64,000 nucleotides of DNA from Burkholderiales bacterium RIFCSPHIGHO2_12_FULL_63_20 (GTDB lineage Bacteria > Pseudomonadota > Gammaproteobacteria > Burkholderiales > Burkholderiaceae_C), in NCBI GenBank assembly GCA_001770775.1, contig MESA01000011.1:121001-185000 (forward strand). The letters run 5' to 3'. Positions 1-8,279 of the stretch are shown here, one piece after another. A program made the position numbers and the translations under genes. The notes beneath the pieces are model-generated. The model was not told where the DNA came from. It did not search any database and saw nothing but the letters and a program-made list of their open reading frames with translations. Numbering within the stretch: the stretch's first letter is position 1; each line of letters opens with the position of its first letter.

Positions 1-1
1 C

Positions 2-3000
2 CTGCTGGTGGCCATCCCGGTCTCGGAAGCGGTGGTGGCCGTCATCAACCGCCTCATCAGCGAATCGCTGCGCCCGACGCACCTGGCCCGGCTGGCCCTG
101 GCACACGGCATCCCGCCCGAGCACCGGGTGCTGGTCGTCATCCCGGCCATGCTGACCTCCCCGGCATCGGTGCACGAACTGGTCCACCAGTTGCACCTGC
201 ATGCCCTGGCCAACCCGGAGCCGGAGGCGCAATTTGCCTTGCTGACCGACTGGGTCGATGCCGACACCGCCACGCTGAGCAGCGATGCGCCCTTGCTGGC
301 CGCACTCCAGCAGGCCATCGACGCACTCAATGCACGCCCCGACACCCCAACCACGCCCTACGGCGCCCCGCGCTTTGTCGTGCTGCACCGCCCGCGTCTG
401 TTCAGCCAGAGCGAACAACGCTGGATTGGCTGGGAGCGCAAGCGCGGCAAGCTCGAGCAGCTGATCGCGGCGCTGGCCCACCACAACCTCGACGGCTTCA
501 TCGACCTGGGAGAGACCTCGCGCCTGGCCACGGGTATCCAGTACCTCGTCACGCTCGACAGCGACACGCAATTGCCACCGGGCACGTTGCGCGAGTTGGT
601 CGGCGTGGCGGCCCACCCGCACAACCAGCCGCGCCTGGACCCCAGCGGTCGCCGGGTCATCGCGGGCTACGCCATCTTGCAGCCGCACATGGCCACCCCG
701 CTGCCCTCCCAGCAGGAGTTCACCCTGTTTCACTGGCTGTTTGCCGGCCAGTGCGGCGTGGATGCCTACAGCGCCAGCAGCTCCGAGATCTATCAGGACG
801 TGTTCGCCGAAGGCTCCTTCAGTGGCAAGGGCCTGCTGCACGTGCAGGCGATGCACGCTGTGCTCAACGGACGCCTGCCACCCGACCGCGTGCTGAGCCA
901 CGACCTGCTGGAAGGCGCCCTGGCCCGCTGTGCGGTGGTCACCGACATCACCCTGATCGAGGACGCGCCCTTTCATGCCGATGTGGCCGCCTCGCGGGTT
1001 CACCGCTGGATGCGTGGCGACTGGCAGTTGCTGCCCTTCATGCTGCAGCCCTGGCGCCACCACCTCAATGGCATCAACTTATGGAAGATGAGCGACAACC
1101 TGCGCCGCACGCTGGTGGCCCCCAGTTGCCTGCTGCTGTTGTGCCTGGCCCTGGCCGGTCAGTTGCTGAGCCCCTGGGCCGCGCTGGGCGTGGTGCTCGC
1201 CGCCTACGGGGGCGGGCCGCTGATGGGCGCATTGGCCGGACTGTGGCCCAGCCACTATGACGTGGCCTGGCGCCACTTCTATCGCCATGCCCTGACCGAC
1301 CTGGGGCGTGTCGTGGCCGGGGCGCTGTGGCAACTGGTGCAGCTCATTCCCCATGCGGTGCAGGCGGTTGACGCCATCGTACGGGCGCTGTTTCGGCTCA
1401 CCATCAGCCACCGCCACCTGCTGCAATGGACCACGGCGGCCGCGGCCCGCGCCAGCAGCCGGGTGCGCCTGCGCACGGTGCTGAGGCAACACGCCTGGGA
1501 GCCCTGGGTCGCGCTGGCCTTGGGGGCCGGGCTGTGGGCATGGCAGGCCGGCGGGCCTGTCCCCTGGCTGACGCTGAGCCTGTGCCTGGCCTGGGCGCTC
1601 TCGCCCCTGTGGACCTGGTGGGTGAGCCACCCGCGCGGCGCCCATCCGGATGTGCTCCTGCCGCCCGGCGACCGGTCCTACCTCACCGGCATCGCACGCG
1701 ACACCTGGCGCTTTTTCGAGCACTGCGTGGGCCCATCCGACCGCCATCTGCCACCCGACAACCTGCAGATCCTGCCCCACGAGATCCTGGCCCACCGGAC
1801 CTCGCCCACCAACATCGGCCTGTACCTGCTGAGCGTGGCCTGCGCGCGCCAGTTCGGCTGGATCGGCACCGAAGACCTGCTCACCCGATTGGAGGCCACG
1901 CTGGGCAGCCTTCAAACGCTGGAGCGCCATCACGGCCACTTCCTGAACTGGTACGACACGCAAACCGGCCTGCCCTTGATGCCTCGCTATGTGTCCAGTG
2001 TGGACAGCGGCAACCTGTGCGGCCACCTGCTGGCCGTGGGCGAAGCCTGTCGCGAGCTCGCGGTGCACCCCTATGACCCGGCCGCCCTGCAAGCGGCCGT
2101 GCAGGCCTCGACCGAGCGGCTGGCGCCCTTGCTGTTGCGCCGCTCGCAGCTCTCGCAGGTTGAGCGCGATGCGCTGATCTGGCTGATGGCCGATCACCGC
2201 GCCACGCTGCGCTCGGCCGCACGCGATGAGCTAGCCCGGGCCAGCGAACCCGTCGAACAAGCGGCCGCGCACGCGGCAGCACGGCTGCGGGCTGTGGCGC
2301 GCACCTGTGCGCAACTGGCCCAGGAGGCCGATTTCGCCATGCTGTACCACCCGCGCCGGCACCTGTTTCACCTGGGCTTGCGGGTCGACGAACAACAGCT
2401 CGATGCCGGCTTTTATGACCTGCTCGCCTCGGAGTCCCGCCTCACCGGACTGTGGGCCATTGCCAAGGGCGACGTGCCCGTGAGCCACTGGGCCAGCCTG
2501 GGGCGGCCCCTTTACGCCTTGGGCGCCGAGGTCGGCGTGCGCTCGTGGTCCGGCTCGATGTTCGAGTACCTGATGCCCATGCTGGTGCTCAACGCGCCCC
2601 AGGACAGCGTGCTGCGCAGCGCCTGTGACGTGGCGCTGCAGGAGCAGATGGCCTTTGCCCGCGAGAAGGGGGTGCCCTGGGGCATCTCCGAGTCGGCCCA
2701 TGCCGAGCAGGACCACACCCTGGCCTACCAGTACGCCCCCCAGGGCGTCCCCCGCCTGGCGCTGCGCCGCACGCCCCCTGGCGAGTTGGTCATCGCCCCC
2801 TACGCCACGGCCCTGGCCGCCCAACTGGCCCCCCATCTGGCCGCGCTCAACTTTCAGTCCCTGGAACACCTGGGGGCCCGTGGCCGCTATGGTTTCATCG
2901 AGGCGCTGGACTACACGCCGGCACAACAACCCACCGGGGTCACGATGACCCCCGTGGCCACCTTCATGGCCCACCACCAGGGCATGAGCATCGTCGCGCT

Positions 3001-6000
3001 GGCCAATGTCCTGCTGGGGCAAGTGGCCCAGCGCTGGGGCATGGCCCCGGTGCACCTTGAGGCTGTGAGCTCGCTCCTGCACGAGCGCACGCCCCGCGAG
3101 GTGTCCCGACTGTACGCGCCGCTCTCGGGCCCTTCCCTCCAGACGGTGCAGTCGCCCTCGGCCCATCTGCAAAGCCAGCTCATCCCGGGCATGGCGGCGA
3201 TCGAGCCCACGCACCTGCTCTCCAACGGGCGCTACCAGGTCACGCTGCGGGCCAATGGCGCCGGGTGGAGCCGCTGGGGCCACACCGACCTCAGTCGCTG
3301 GCGCGACGACGTGCTGCGCGATGCGCATGGCAGCTTCCTGTACCTGCGCTGGGCCCCCACGCAGGCGCCCGTCTCGCTCACCTTGCACCCGGCCCCCGAC
3401 CCGCGCGCCCATTACCAGAGCACCTTCCACACCGACCGGGTGCGCTTCGAGGCCCATTGGCCGCAGTGGCAAGCACACACCACGGTGTGGGTCAGCCCCG
3501 AGGACGACATCGAGTTCCGCCAGGTCGAGCTCTACAACCAGAGCGACACGGCCATCGAGGTCGAACTGATGTCCGCATGGGAGGTGGCGCTGAGCCCCGC
3601 CCGTGCCGACGAGGCCCACCCAGCCTTTGCCAACCTCTTTGTGCGCGCCGAATGGCAGCCCGAGCATCAGGCCCTGCGCTTCGAGCGCCAGCCCCGCCTG
3701 CCCGATGAACCCACCCTGCTGGCCGCCCACTTCCTGGTCGAGACCGATGCGGAGGTGCTCTCCGTGCAGCACCAGTGCGATCGCCTGCACTGGGCTGGGC
3801 GCAACCAGCATGGCAGCCAGCCCCGGGCGAGCTTTCCGCCCCCCGCCGAGCCGGTCGCCGGTGACCCGGCGGCGTCCAGCGACACCGGCCTGGACCCGGT
3901 TGCCGCCCTGAGCGTGCGCCTGCGCATCGCGCCGCACGCCAAGGCACGGGTGACCTTTGCCACAACGGCCGCCAACGATCCGGTCACGCTGCACGCGATC
4001 ATCGACAAGTACCGCCAGCCCAGCCATGTGGAGCGCGCCTCGCTGATGTCGGCCACGCTCAGCCGCATCCGCTTGCAGACCCTGTCCCTGAGCCCCGCCC
4101 AGTTTGCCGCGATCCAGACGCTGAGCACCGCCTTGCTGCTGACCTTGAGCCGCGCGCCCATCCAGTCCGAGGGCCCCAACCACGCCGGGATGGCGGCCTG
4201 CGACCGCCGTTTGCTGTGGCGACTGGGCATCCCAGGCGATCGCCCCCTCATCCTGGTCACAGTGAGCCTGGCGCACGGGCTGCCCCTGCTGCGCACCCTG
4301 TCTCAAGCCCTGCGCTGGTGGTCCTGGGGCGGTGTGGCCTGCGATCTGGTCGTGCTCGACACCGAAGCGAGCTCGTACCACATGGCCCTGCACCATGCCT
4401 TGCTCGACCTGCGCGACCGCCATCGTCAGGACATGGGCGAGGCCGCCGACGGTCCCCGCCCAGGGCAGAGTGCCTACCATGTGCTGCGCCGTCAGGACAT
4501 CTCCGACGCCGAGCTGCACACCCTGCACCAGCTGGCCCGACTGGACCTGCACGCCGATGGGCGGCCGCTGCTGCGCCATGTGGCGGAATGGACGGCCTGG
4601 CACGAAGCGGCCTTCAACACCCGCTCGGACACCTCGGTGAGCGCCGTGCCGGCCCTGCCCGCCCCCGCCAAGCCCCCCGCCCCCACCCAAGGTCACTTCA
4701 CGGCCGGCGAGGGCGCCTTCACCTTCGATACCGGGCGCCACCAGCGCCCCCCGCGGCCGTGGATCAATGTGCTGGCCAATCCGATGCTGGGCACCCATGT
4801 CTCGGAAGCCGGCGGCGGCCACACCTGGGCCCTCAACAGCCAGGCGCTGCAGTTGACCCCCTGGTCCAACGACCCCGTGGCCGATCCGCCCGGCGAGCTC
4901 TTCCTGCTGCAAGACCTGCAGACCCACACCACCTGGAGCCTGACGCCGTCCGCCTGGGGCCTGGCCGGCGCCACCTACCGCGTCACGCACGGGCAGGGTT
5001 ACAGCACCATCGTGCACCGCCGGGGTGACCTGGTGGTGCGGCTCACCTGGTGCGTGGATGCGCACACGGCCATCAAGCAGCTGCAGATTCACCTGCACAA
5101 CCATGGCACGGCCCCCCAGTCCTTGCGCCTGACGGGCCTGGTGGAGTGGCTGATGGGCTCACGTCGCAGCGACCGCGGCACCGTGTTCACGGCCCGCCAC
5201 CGCCCGCTGCTGGAGCTCACCCCGCCCTTCACGGCCTTGCTGAGCACCCAGACCTCGCCCGTGGACGGCTTCGGTCTGGCCACCGCCTTCTTGCTGCTGG
5301 CCACCGATGCAGACGACCGGGCCGACTGGACCTGTGACCGCCGCGAGTGCTTTGACAGCCGTGGCCATCTGGTCTTGCCGGATCATTTCGGACGCCGCAG
5401 CGGGGCGAACCTGGACCCTTGCGCCGCCCTGTCGGTGCCGCTGACCGTGCCGGCGTCGGGCAGCGTCGAGCGGGTGTTCCTGCTGGGCTTTGCCGACACA
5501 CCGAGGGCGGCCCGCGCCTTGGCGGCCGAGGCTGTGGCGGTCGACTCGGCGCACCGCCTGGCCACAGCCCGCGCGCAATGGGCCCCGCTGCTGGACGCCA
5601 CCACCATCGAAACCCCGGACCCCTTGCTGGACGTGCTGGCCAACCGATGGCTGCTCTACCAGACGGTCTCGTGCCGCCTGTGGGCCAAGGCGGGCTTTTA
5701 CCAAGCGGGTGGTGCCACCGGCTTTCGGGACCAGTTGCAGGACACGCTGGCCCTGGCCTGGGCCGCGCCCGAGCGCCTGTACGCACAGATCGTCTTGTGC
5801 GCCTCACGCCAGTTCCGCGAAGGCGATGTGCAGCACTGGTGGCACAGCCCCAGCGGCGCCGGCGTGCGCACGCACTTCTCGGACGACCTGCTGTGGCTGC
5901 CGTATGCCTGTGCGCACCACCAGCGCAGCACCGGCGACGCCCGCTTGCTGGACGAGCTCGTGCCGTTTCTGGAAAGTCCGACCATCCCGGAGGGCGCCGA

Positions 6001-7165
6001 AGACCTCTTCAACATCCCGAGCGTGAGCGCCGAGACGGCCAGCGTCTACGAACACGCCGCCCGCGCCATCGACCACAGCCTGCGCGTGGGCGTGCACGGC
6101 CTGCCCCTGATGGGCACCGGCGACTGGAACGACGGCATGAACCGGGTTGGCCACCAAGGGCGCGGGGAATCGGTGTGGCTGGGCTGGTTCCTGTGCCGCA
6201 TCGTGGCCGACTTTGCCCCGCTGGCTCAGGCCCGTGGCGACGGTGCGCGCGCCCAACGCTGGCTGGACAGCGCCAAGGGCTGGCAAGCCGCCCTGCGTCA
6301 AGCCGCGTGGGATGGACTGTGGTTCAAACGTGCCTTCTTCGACAATGGCGAGGCGCTGGGCTCGCAACGCAACCCCGAGGCCCGCATTGACCTGATCGCC
6401 CAGGCCTGGGCCGTGCTGGCCGACGTGGCCTCACCGGAAGCGCAGCACCTGGCCATGACCTCGGTCGAGAAGCACCTGGTCGACCCGCAGGCGGGCCTGA
6501 TTCAGCTGCTGACCCCACCCTTGATGCACGCGCGCCCCAGCGCGGGCTACATCCAGGCCTATCCGCCGGGCGTGCGCGAAAACGGGGGCCAGTACAACCA
6601 TGCGGGGGTCTGGGCCGCGATGGCCTGGGGCCGGCTGGCCCACACCGTGCCCCACGTCGGGGGAGCGGCAGAACACGTGTACCGCTACCTCACCTACCTG
6701 AGCCCGGCCCACCGCGCCGCCCACCCGAGCCGGGGCGCAGCCTACGGGCTCGAGCCCTATGTGATGGCGGGGGATGTCTACACGCAGCCGCCCTATGTCG
6801 GACGCGGGGGCTGGAGCTGGTACACGGGCTCGGCCTCGTGGATGCACCGCGCGATCATCGAGTCCCTGATGGGCTTGCAGGTGTGCGCACGCACCCTGAC
6901 ATTCACGCCTTGCCTGCCTCGCCATTGGCCGCAGGCCTCGGTGACCTTGCGTCGGGCGGGGCGCACGATGCGCTTCGTGCTGATCCGGGCCAGCAGCTTG
7001 GCGGCGCTGCAATCGCACGATGATGCGGAGCGGATGGCGGACCGCGCGGCTGACTGGGTGGCGGACTGGGTCAGCGCCGGCTCACCGATGCTGGCCGTCG
7101 GGCAGGTGCTGGACTGGACCACCCTGCCTGAGACCGGGACCGTGGTGATCTCCTTACCGGACTGA
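2..7165 (+). CDS. ndvB: Cyclic beta-1,2-glucan synthase, C-terminal 2387 residues (5' end cut by window)
   Basis: The frame is already open at base 2 and ends at a TGA at 7163-7165; the full family is about 2,800-2,900 residues, so roughly the first 450 are outside the window. The visible order fits NdvB/ChvB. First comes a family 84 (GT2-like) glycosyltransferase with VTLDSDTQLPPG near residue 180 and RVHRWMRGDW near 330. Hydrophobic membrane segments follow around 365-430 and 495-540. A glycoamylase-like domain comes next (PRYVSSVDSGN, GSMFEYLMPM). The C-terminal GH94/GT36 phosphorylase-like module contains GDWNDGMNRVG near residue 2040, whose Asp is the expected general acid. The family polymerises UDP-glucose at the inner membrane, cyclises it and trims the chain, giving periplasmic glucans for osmotic adaptation. 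That function is inferred from the family. Confidence 0.93.
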   Translation: MLVAIPVSEAVVAVINRLISESLRPTHLARLALAHGIPPEHRVLVVIPAMLTSPASVHELVHQLHLHALANPEPEAQFALLTDWVDADTATLSSDAPLLAALQQAIDALNARPDTPTTPYGAPRFVVLHRPRLFSQSEQRWIGWERKRGKLEQLIAALAHHNLDGFIDLGETSRLATGIQYLVTLDSDTQLPPGTLRELVGVAAHPHNQPRLDPSGRRVIAGYAILQPHMATPLPSQQEFTLFHWLFAGQCGVDAYSASSSEIYQDVFAEGSFSGKGLLHVQAMHAVLNGRLPPDRVLSHDLLEGALARCAVVTDITLIEDAPFHADVAASRVHRWMRGDWQLLPFMLQPWRHHLNGINLWKMSDNLRRTLVAPSCLLLLCLALAGQLLSPWAALGVVLAAYGGGPLMGALAGLWPSHYDVAWRHFYRHALTDLGRVVAGALWQLVQLIPHAVQAVDAIVRALFRLTISHRHLLQWTTAAAARASSRVRLRTVLRQHAWEPWVALALGAGLWAWQAGGPVPWLTLSLCLAWALSPLWTWWVSHPRGAHPDVLLPPGDRSYLTGIARDTWRFFEHCVGPSDRHLPPDNLQILPHEILAHRTSPTNIGLYLLSVACARQFGWIGTEDLLTRLEATLGSLQTLERHHGHFLNWYDTQTGLPLMPRYVSSVDSGNLCGHLLAVGEACRELAVHPYDPAALQAAVQASTERLAPLLLRRSQLSQVERDALIWLMADHRATLRSAARDELARASEPVEQAAAHAAARLRAVARTCAQLAQEADFAMLYHPRRHLFHLGLRVDEQQLDAGFYDLLASESRLTGLWAIAKGDVPVSHWASLGRPLYALGAEVGVRSWSGSMFEYLMPMLVLNAPQDSVLRSACDVALQEQMAFAREKGVPWGISESAHAEQDHTLAYQYAPQGVPRLALRRTPPGELVIAPYATALAAQLAPHLAALNFQSLEHLGARGRYGFIEALDYTPAQQPTGVTMTPVATFMAHHQGMSIVALANVLLGQVAQRWGMAPVHLEAVSSLLHERTPREVSRLYAPLSGPSLQTVQSPSAHLQSQLIPGMAAIEPTHLLSNGRYQVTLRANGAGWSRWGHTDLSRWRDDVLRDAHGSFLYLRWAPTQAPVSLTLHPAPDPRAHYQSTFHTDRVRFEAHWPQWQAHTTVWVSPEDDIEFRQVELYNQSDTAIEVELMSAWEVALSPARADEAHPAFANLFVRAEWQPEHQALRFERQPRLPDEPTLLAAHFLVETDAEVLSVQHQCDRLHWAGRNQHGSQPRASFPPPAEPVAGDPAASSDTGLDPVAALSVRLRIAPHAKARVTFATTAANDPVTLHAIIDKYRQPSHVERASLMSATLSRIRLQTLSLSPAQFAAIQTLSTALLLTLSRAPIQSEGPNHAGMAACDRRLLWRLGIPGDRPLILVTVSLAHGLPLLRTLSQALRWWSWGGVACDLVVLDTEASSYHMALHHALLDLRDRHRQDMGEAADGPRPGQSAYHVLRRQDISDAELHTLHQLARLDLHADGRPLLRHVAEWTAWHEAAFNTRSDTSVSAVPALPAPAKPPAPTQGHFTAGEGAFTFDTGRHQRPPRPWINVLANPMLGTHVSEAGGGHTWALNSQALQLTPWSNDPVADPPGELFLLQDLQTHTTWSLTPSAWGLAGATYRVTHGQGYSTIVHRRGDLVVRLTWCVDAHTAIKQLQIHLHNHGTAPQSLRLTGLVEWLMGSRRSDRGTVFTARHRPLLELTPPFTALLSTQTSPVDGFGLATAFLLLATDADDRADWTCDRRECFDSRGHLVLPDHFGRRSGANLDPCAALSVPLTVPASGSVERVFLLGFADTPRAARALAAEAVAVDSAHRLATARAQWAPLLDATTIETPDPLLDVLANRWLLYQTVSCRLWAKAGFYQAGGATGFRDQLQDTLALAWAAPERLYAQIVLCASRQFREGDVQHWWHSPSGAGVRTHFSDDLLWLPYACAHHQRSTGDARLLDELVPFLESPTIPEGAEDLFNIPSVSAETASVYEHAARAIDHSLRVGVHGLPLMGTGDWNDGMNRVGHQGRGESVWLGWFLCRIVADFAPLAQARGDGARAQRWLDSAKGWQAALRQAAWDGLWFKRAFFDNGEALGSQRNPEARIDLIAQAWAVLADVASPEAQHLAMTSVEKHLVDPQAGLIQLLTPPLMHARPSAGYIQAYPPGVRENGGQYNHAGVWAAMAWGRLAHTVPHVGGAAEHVYRYLTYLSPAHRAAHPSRGAAYGLEPYVMAGDVYTQPPYVGRGGWSWYTGSASWMHRAIIESLMGLQVCARTLTFTPCLPRHWPQASVTLRRAGRTMRFVLIRASSLAALQSHDDAERMADRAADWVADWVSAGSPMLAVGQVLDWTTLPETGTVVISLPD

Positions 7166-7191
7166 CCCCACGACCCCGGACCACAGCAACA

Positions 7192-7229
7192 AGGCGCTGA
7201 CCGCGCGTTTCACCGCCCGGTCAGCGCCT
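7192..7229. terminator. 11-bp stem-loop between convergent genes
   Basis: Perfect 11-bp arms at 7192-7202 and 7219-7229 (AGGCGCTGACC / GGTCAGCGCCT) enclose a 16-base loop. They lie between the convergent glucan synthase and DUF3309-like genes. There is no clear T-run on either side, so a bidirectional terminator or mRNA 3'-end stabiliser is likely but unproven. Confidence 0.4.
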
Positions 7230-7234
7230 CGCGC

Positions 7235-7393
7235 TCATAAACGTCCCATCAGCCACAGGATGAGCAGCACCACGACTACCGTCCCCAGCAGACCACTGGG
7301 CCCGTAGCCCCAGCTGCGACTGTGTGGCCAGGCCGGGACGACCCCCACCAGCATCAGGATCAGGACGATCAACAAAATGGTACCCAGACTCAT
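7235..7393 (-). CDS. DUF3309-like small membrane protein (52 aa)
   Basis: This 52-residue protein has two hydrophobic helices: residues 3-20 (start MSLGTILLIVLILMLVG) and 36-50 (TVVVVLLILWLM). They are separated by a short Trp/Ser/Gly/Pro-rich turn. The pattern and length match DUF3309-type peptides common in proteobacteria. The start at 7393 is preferred over an upstream in-frame ATG because AAGGAG lies 8 bases before it. Function is unknown; homologues often sit beside CsbD and BON stress genes, as here. It is divergent from the BON lipoprotein gene. Confidence 0.75.
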   Translation of the reverse strand: MSLGTILLIVLILMLVGVVPAWPHSRSWGYGPSGLLGTVVVVLLILWLMGRL

Positions 7394-7460
7394 GAGGTTC
7401 TCCTTGATGGCCGTGAAAGCACGGCTTCGACCTACAGCGTAGGCGCCTGCCCCCCGACAT

Positions 7461-7480
7461 TCCGTGCGATACCGCACGGA
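7461..7480. repeat. 20-bp perfect inverted repeat in divergent promoter region
   Basis: TCCGTGCG at 7461-7468 and CGCACGGA at 7473-7480 flank ATAC. A smaller dyad, CCTAC-AGC-GTAGG, lies at 7431-7443. Both fall in the 180-base region between the divergent DUF3309-like and BON genes, where an operator or promoter control site would be expected. No known binding motif is recognised. Confidence 0.4.
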
Positions 7481-7573
7481 CGACAGAGGGCGAGGCCCCT
7501 ACATTGAGGGCTCTTCAGTCCAGGCGCTGCAGGCTACCTCAGCCGGGACCACATCAACACTTCAGGAGTCACC

Positions 7574-7888
7574 ATGAACATCAAATCCCCCCTCATCGCC
7601 GCCATGATGGCCTTGACCCTGCTTGGCACCACCGGCTGCGCAGTGCAGCGTGGCCAGGAAACCGTGGGCAGCTATGTGGATGACTCGGCCATCACGCTGG
7701 CCGTCAAGAGCCGCTTCGTGGAAAGCAAGGAAGTGGACGCGGCCGCCATCAGCGTGGAAACGCTCAATGGCACCGTGATGCTGTCGGGCTTTGCCAAGAA
7801 CGCTGCGGAAAAAGCAGCCGCATCGCAACTGACCTGGCAGGTCAAGGGCGTCAAGTCAGTCAAGAACGAGATCGCCATCCGTCCTTGA
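7574..7888 (+). CDS. BON-domain lipoprotein (104 aa)
   Basis: The signal peptide ends in a lipobox (LLGTTGC), so the mature protein should start at Cys22 and be lipid-anchored in the periplasm. Residues 34-103 form one BON domain: DDSAITLAVKSRF, then VSVETLNGTVMLSG-like and VKGVKSVKNEI-like strands, as in OsmY and the DUF4142/BON stress proteins. A single BON copy makes it shorter than OsmY, which has two. AGGAG precedes the ATG. CsbD follows 27 bases downstream, suggesting one stress-induced transcript. Confidence 0.88.
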   Translation: MNIKSPLIAAMMALTLLGTTGCAVQRGQETVGSYVDDSAITLAVKSRFVESKEVDAAAISVETLNGTVMLSGFAKNAAEKAAASQLTWQVKGVKSVKNEIAIRP

Positions 7889-7915
7889 CCTCACCATTCA
7901 ACACAGGAGATTGAC

Positions 7916-8152
7916 ATGAACTGGGACCGTATCCAAGGGAACTGGAAGCAAGTCGTTGGCAAGGCCAAGACCCAATGGGGTGAGCTGACCGACGACGACT
8001 TCGATGTCATCGCAGGGCAACGCGACCAACTGGCCGGCAAGATCCAGGAACGCTACGGCGTGGCCAAGGAAGTGGCTGAATCGCAGATCGCGGAGTGGTC
8101 GGACAAAGCCGACGACTCCTGGTTCGATTCGCTGCGCTCGAACCGTCACTGA
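7916..8152 (+). CDS. CsbD family stress protein (78 aa)
   Basis: MNWDRIQGNWKQVVGKAKTQ is the diagnostic N-terminus of the CsbD family (YjbJ in E. coli), small hydrophilic helical proteins induced by envelope or osmotic stress. Domain length is normal. The start follows ACAGGAG at a good spacing. The gene is second after the BON lipoprotein and is followed by a strong terminator. Biochemical function is unknown. Confidence 0.9.
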   Translation: MNWDRIQGNWKQVVGKAKTQWGELTDDDFDVIAGQRDQLAGKIQERYGVAKEVAESQIAEWSDKADDSWFDSLRSNRH

Positions 8153-8240
8153 CATCTCGCACTGAATCCGCGCATCACGGATAGGGAACACTGGCACAGG
8201 GAGGACATGCTTCGGCATGCTGGCCATTCCCGCGCTCTCC

Positions 8241-8275
8241 GCCGACGCTGCCATCTGGCCGCGTCGGCTTTTTTT
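8241..8275 (+). terminator. Rho-independent terminator after csbD
   Basis: Perfect 8-bp stem GCCGACGC (8241-8248) / GCGTCGGC (8261-8268) with a 12-base loop, followed by seven T at 8269-8275. It ends the BON-csbD transcript just before the convergent P-type ATPase gene. Confidence 0.88.
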
Positions 8276-8279
8276 CGTC

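Noticed and set aside
2231-5104. 957-codon open frame on the minus strand
   Set aside because: It is antisense to the glucan synthase gene; long antisense frames are expected at this GC content, and its protein has no recognisable domain.
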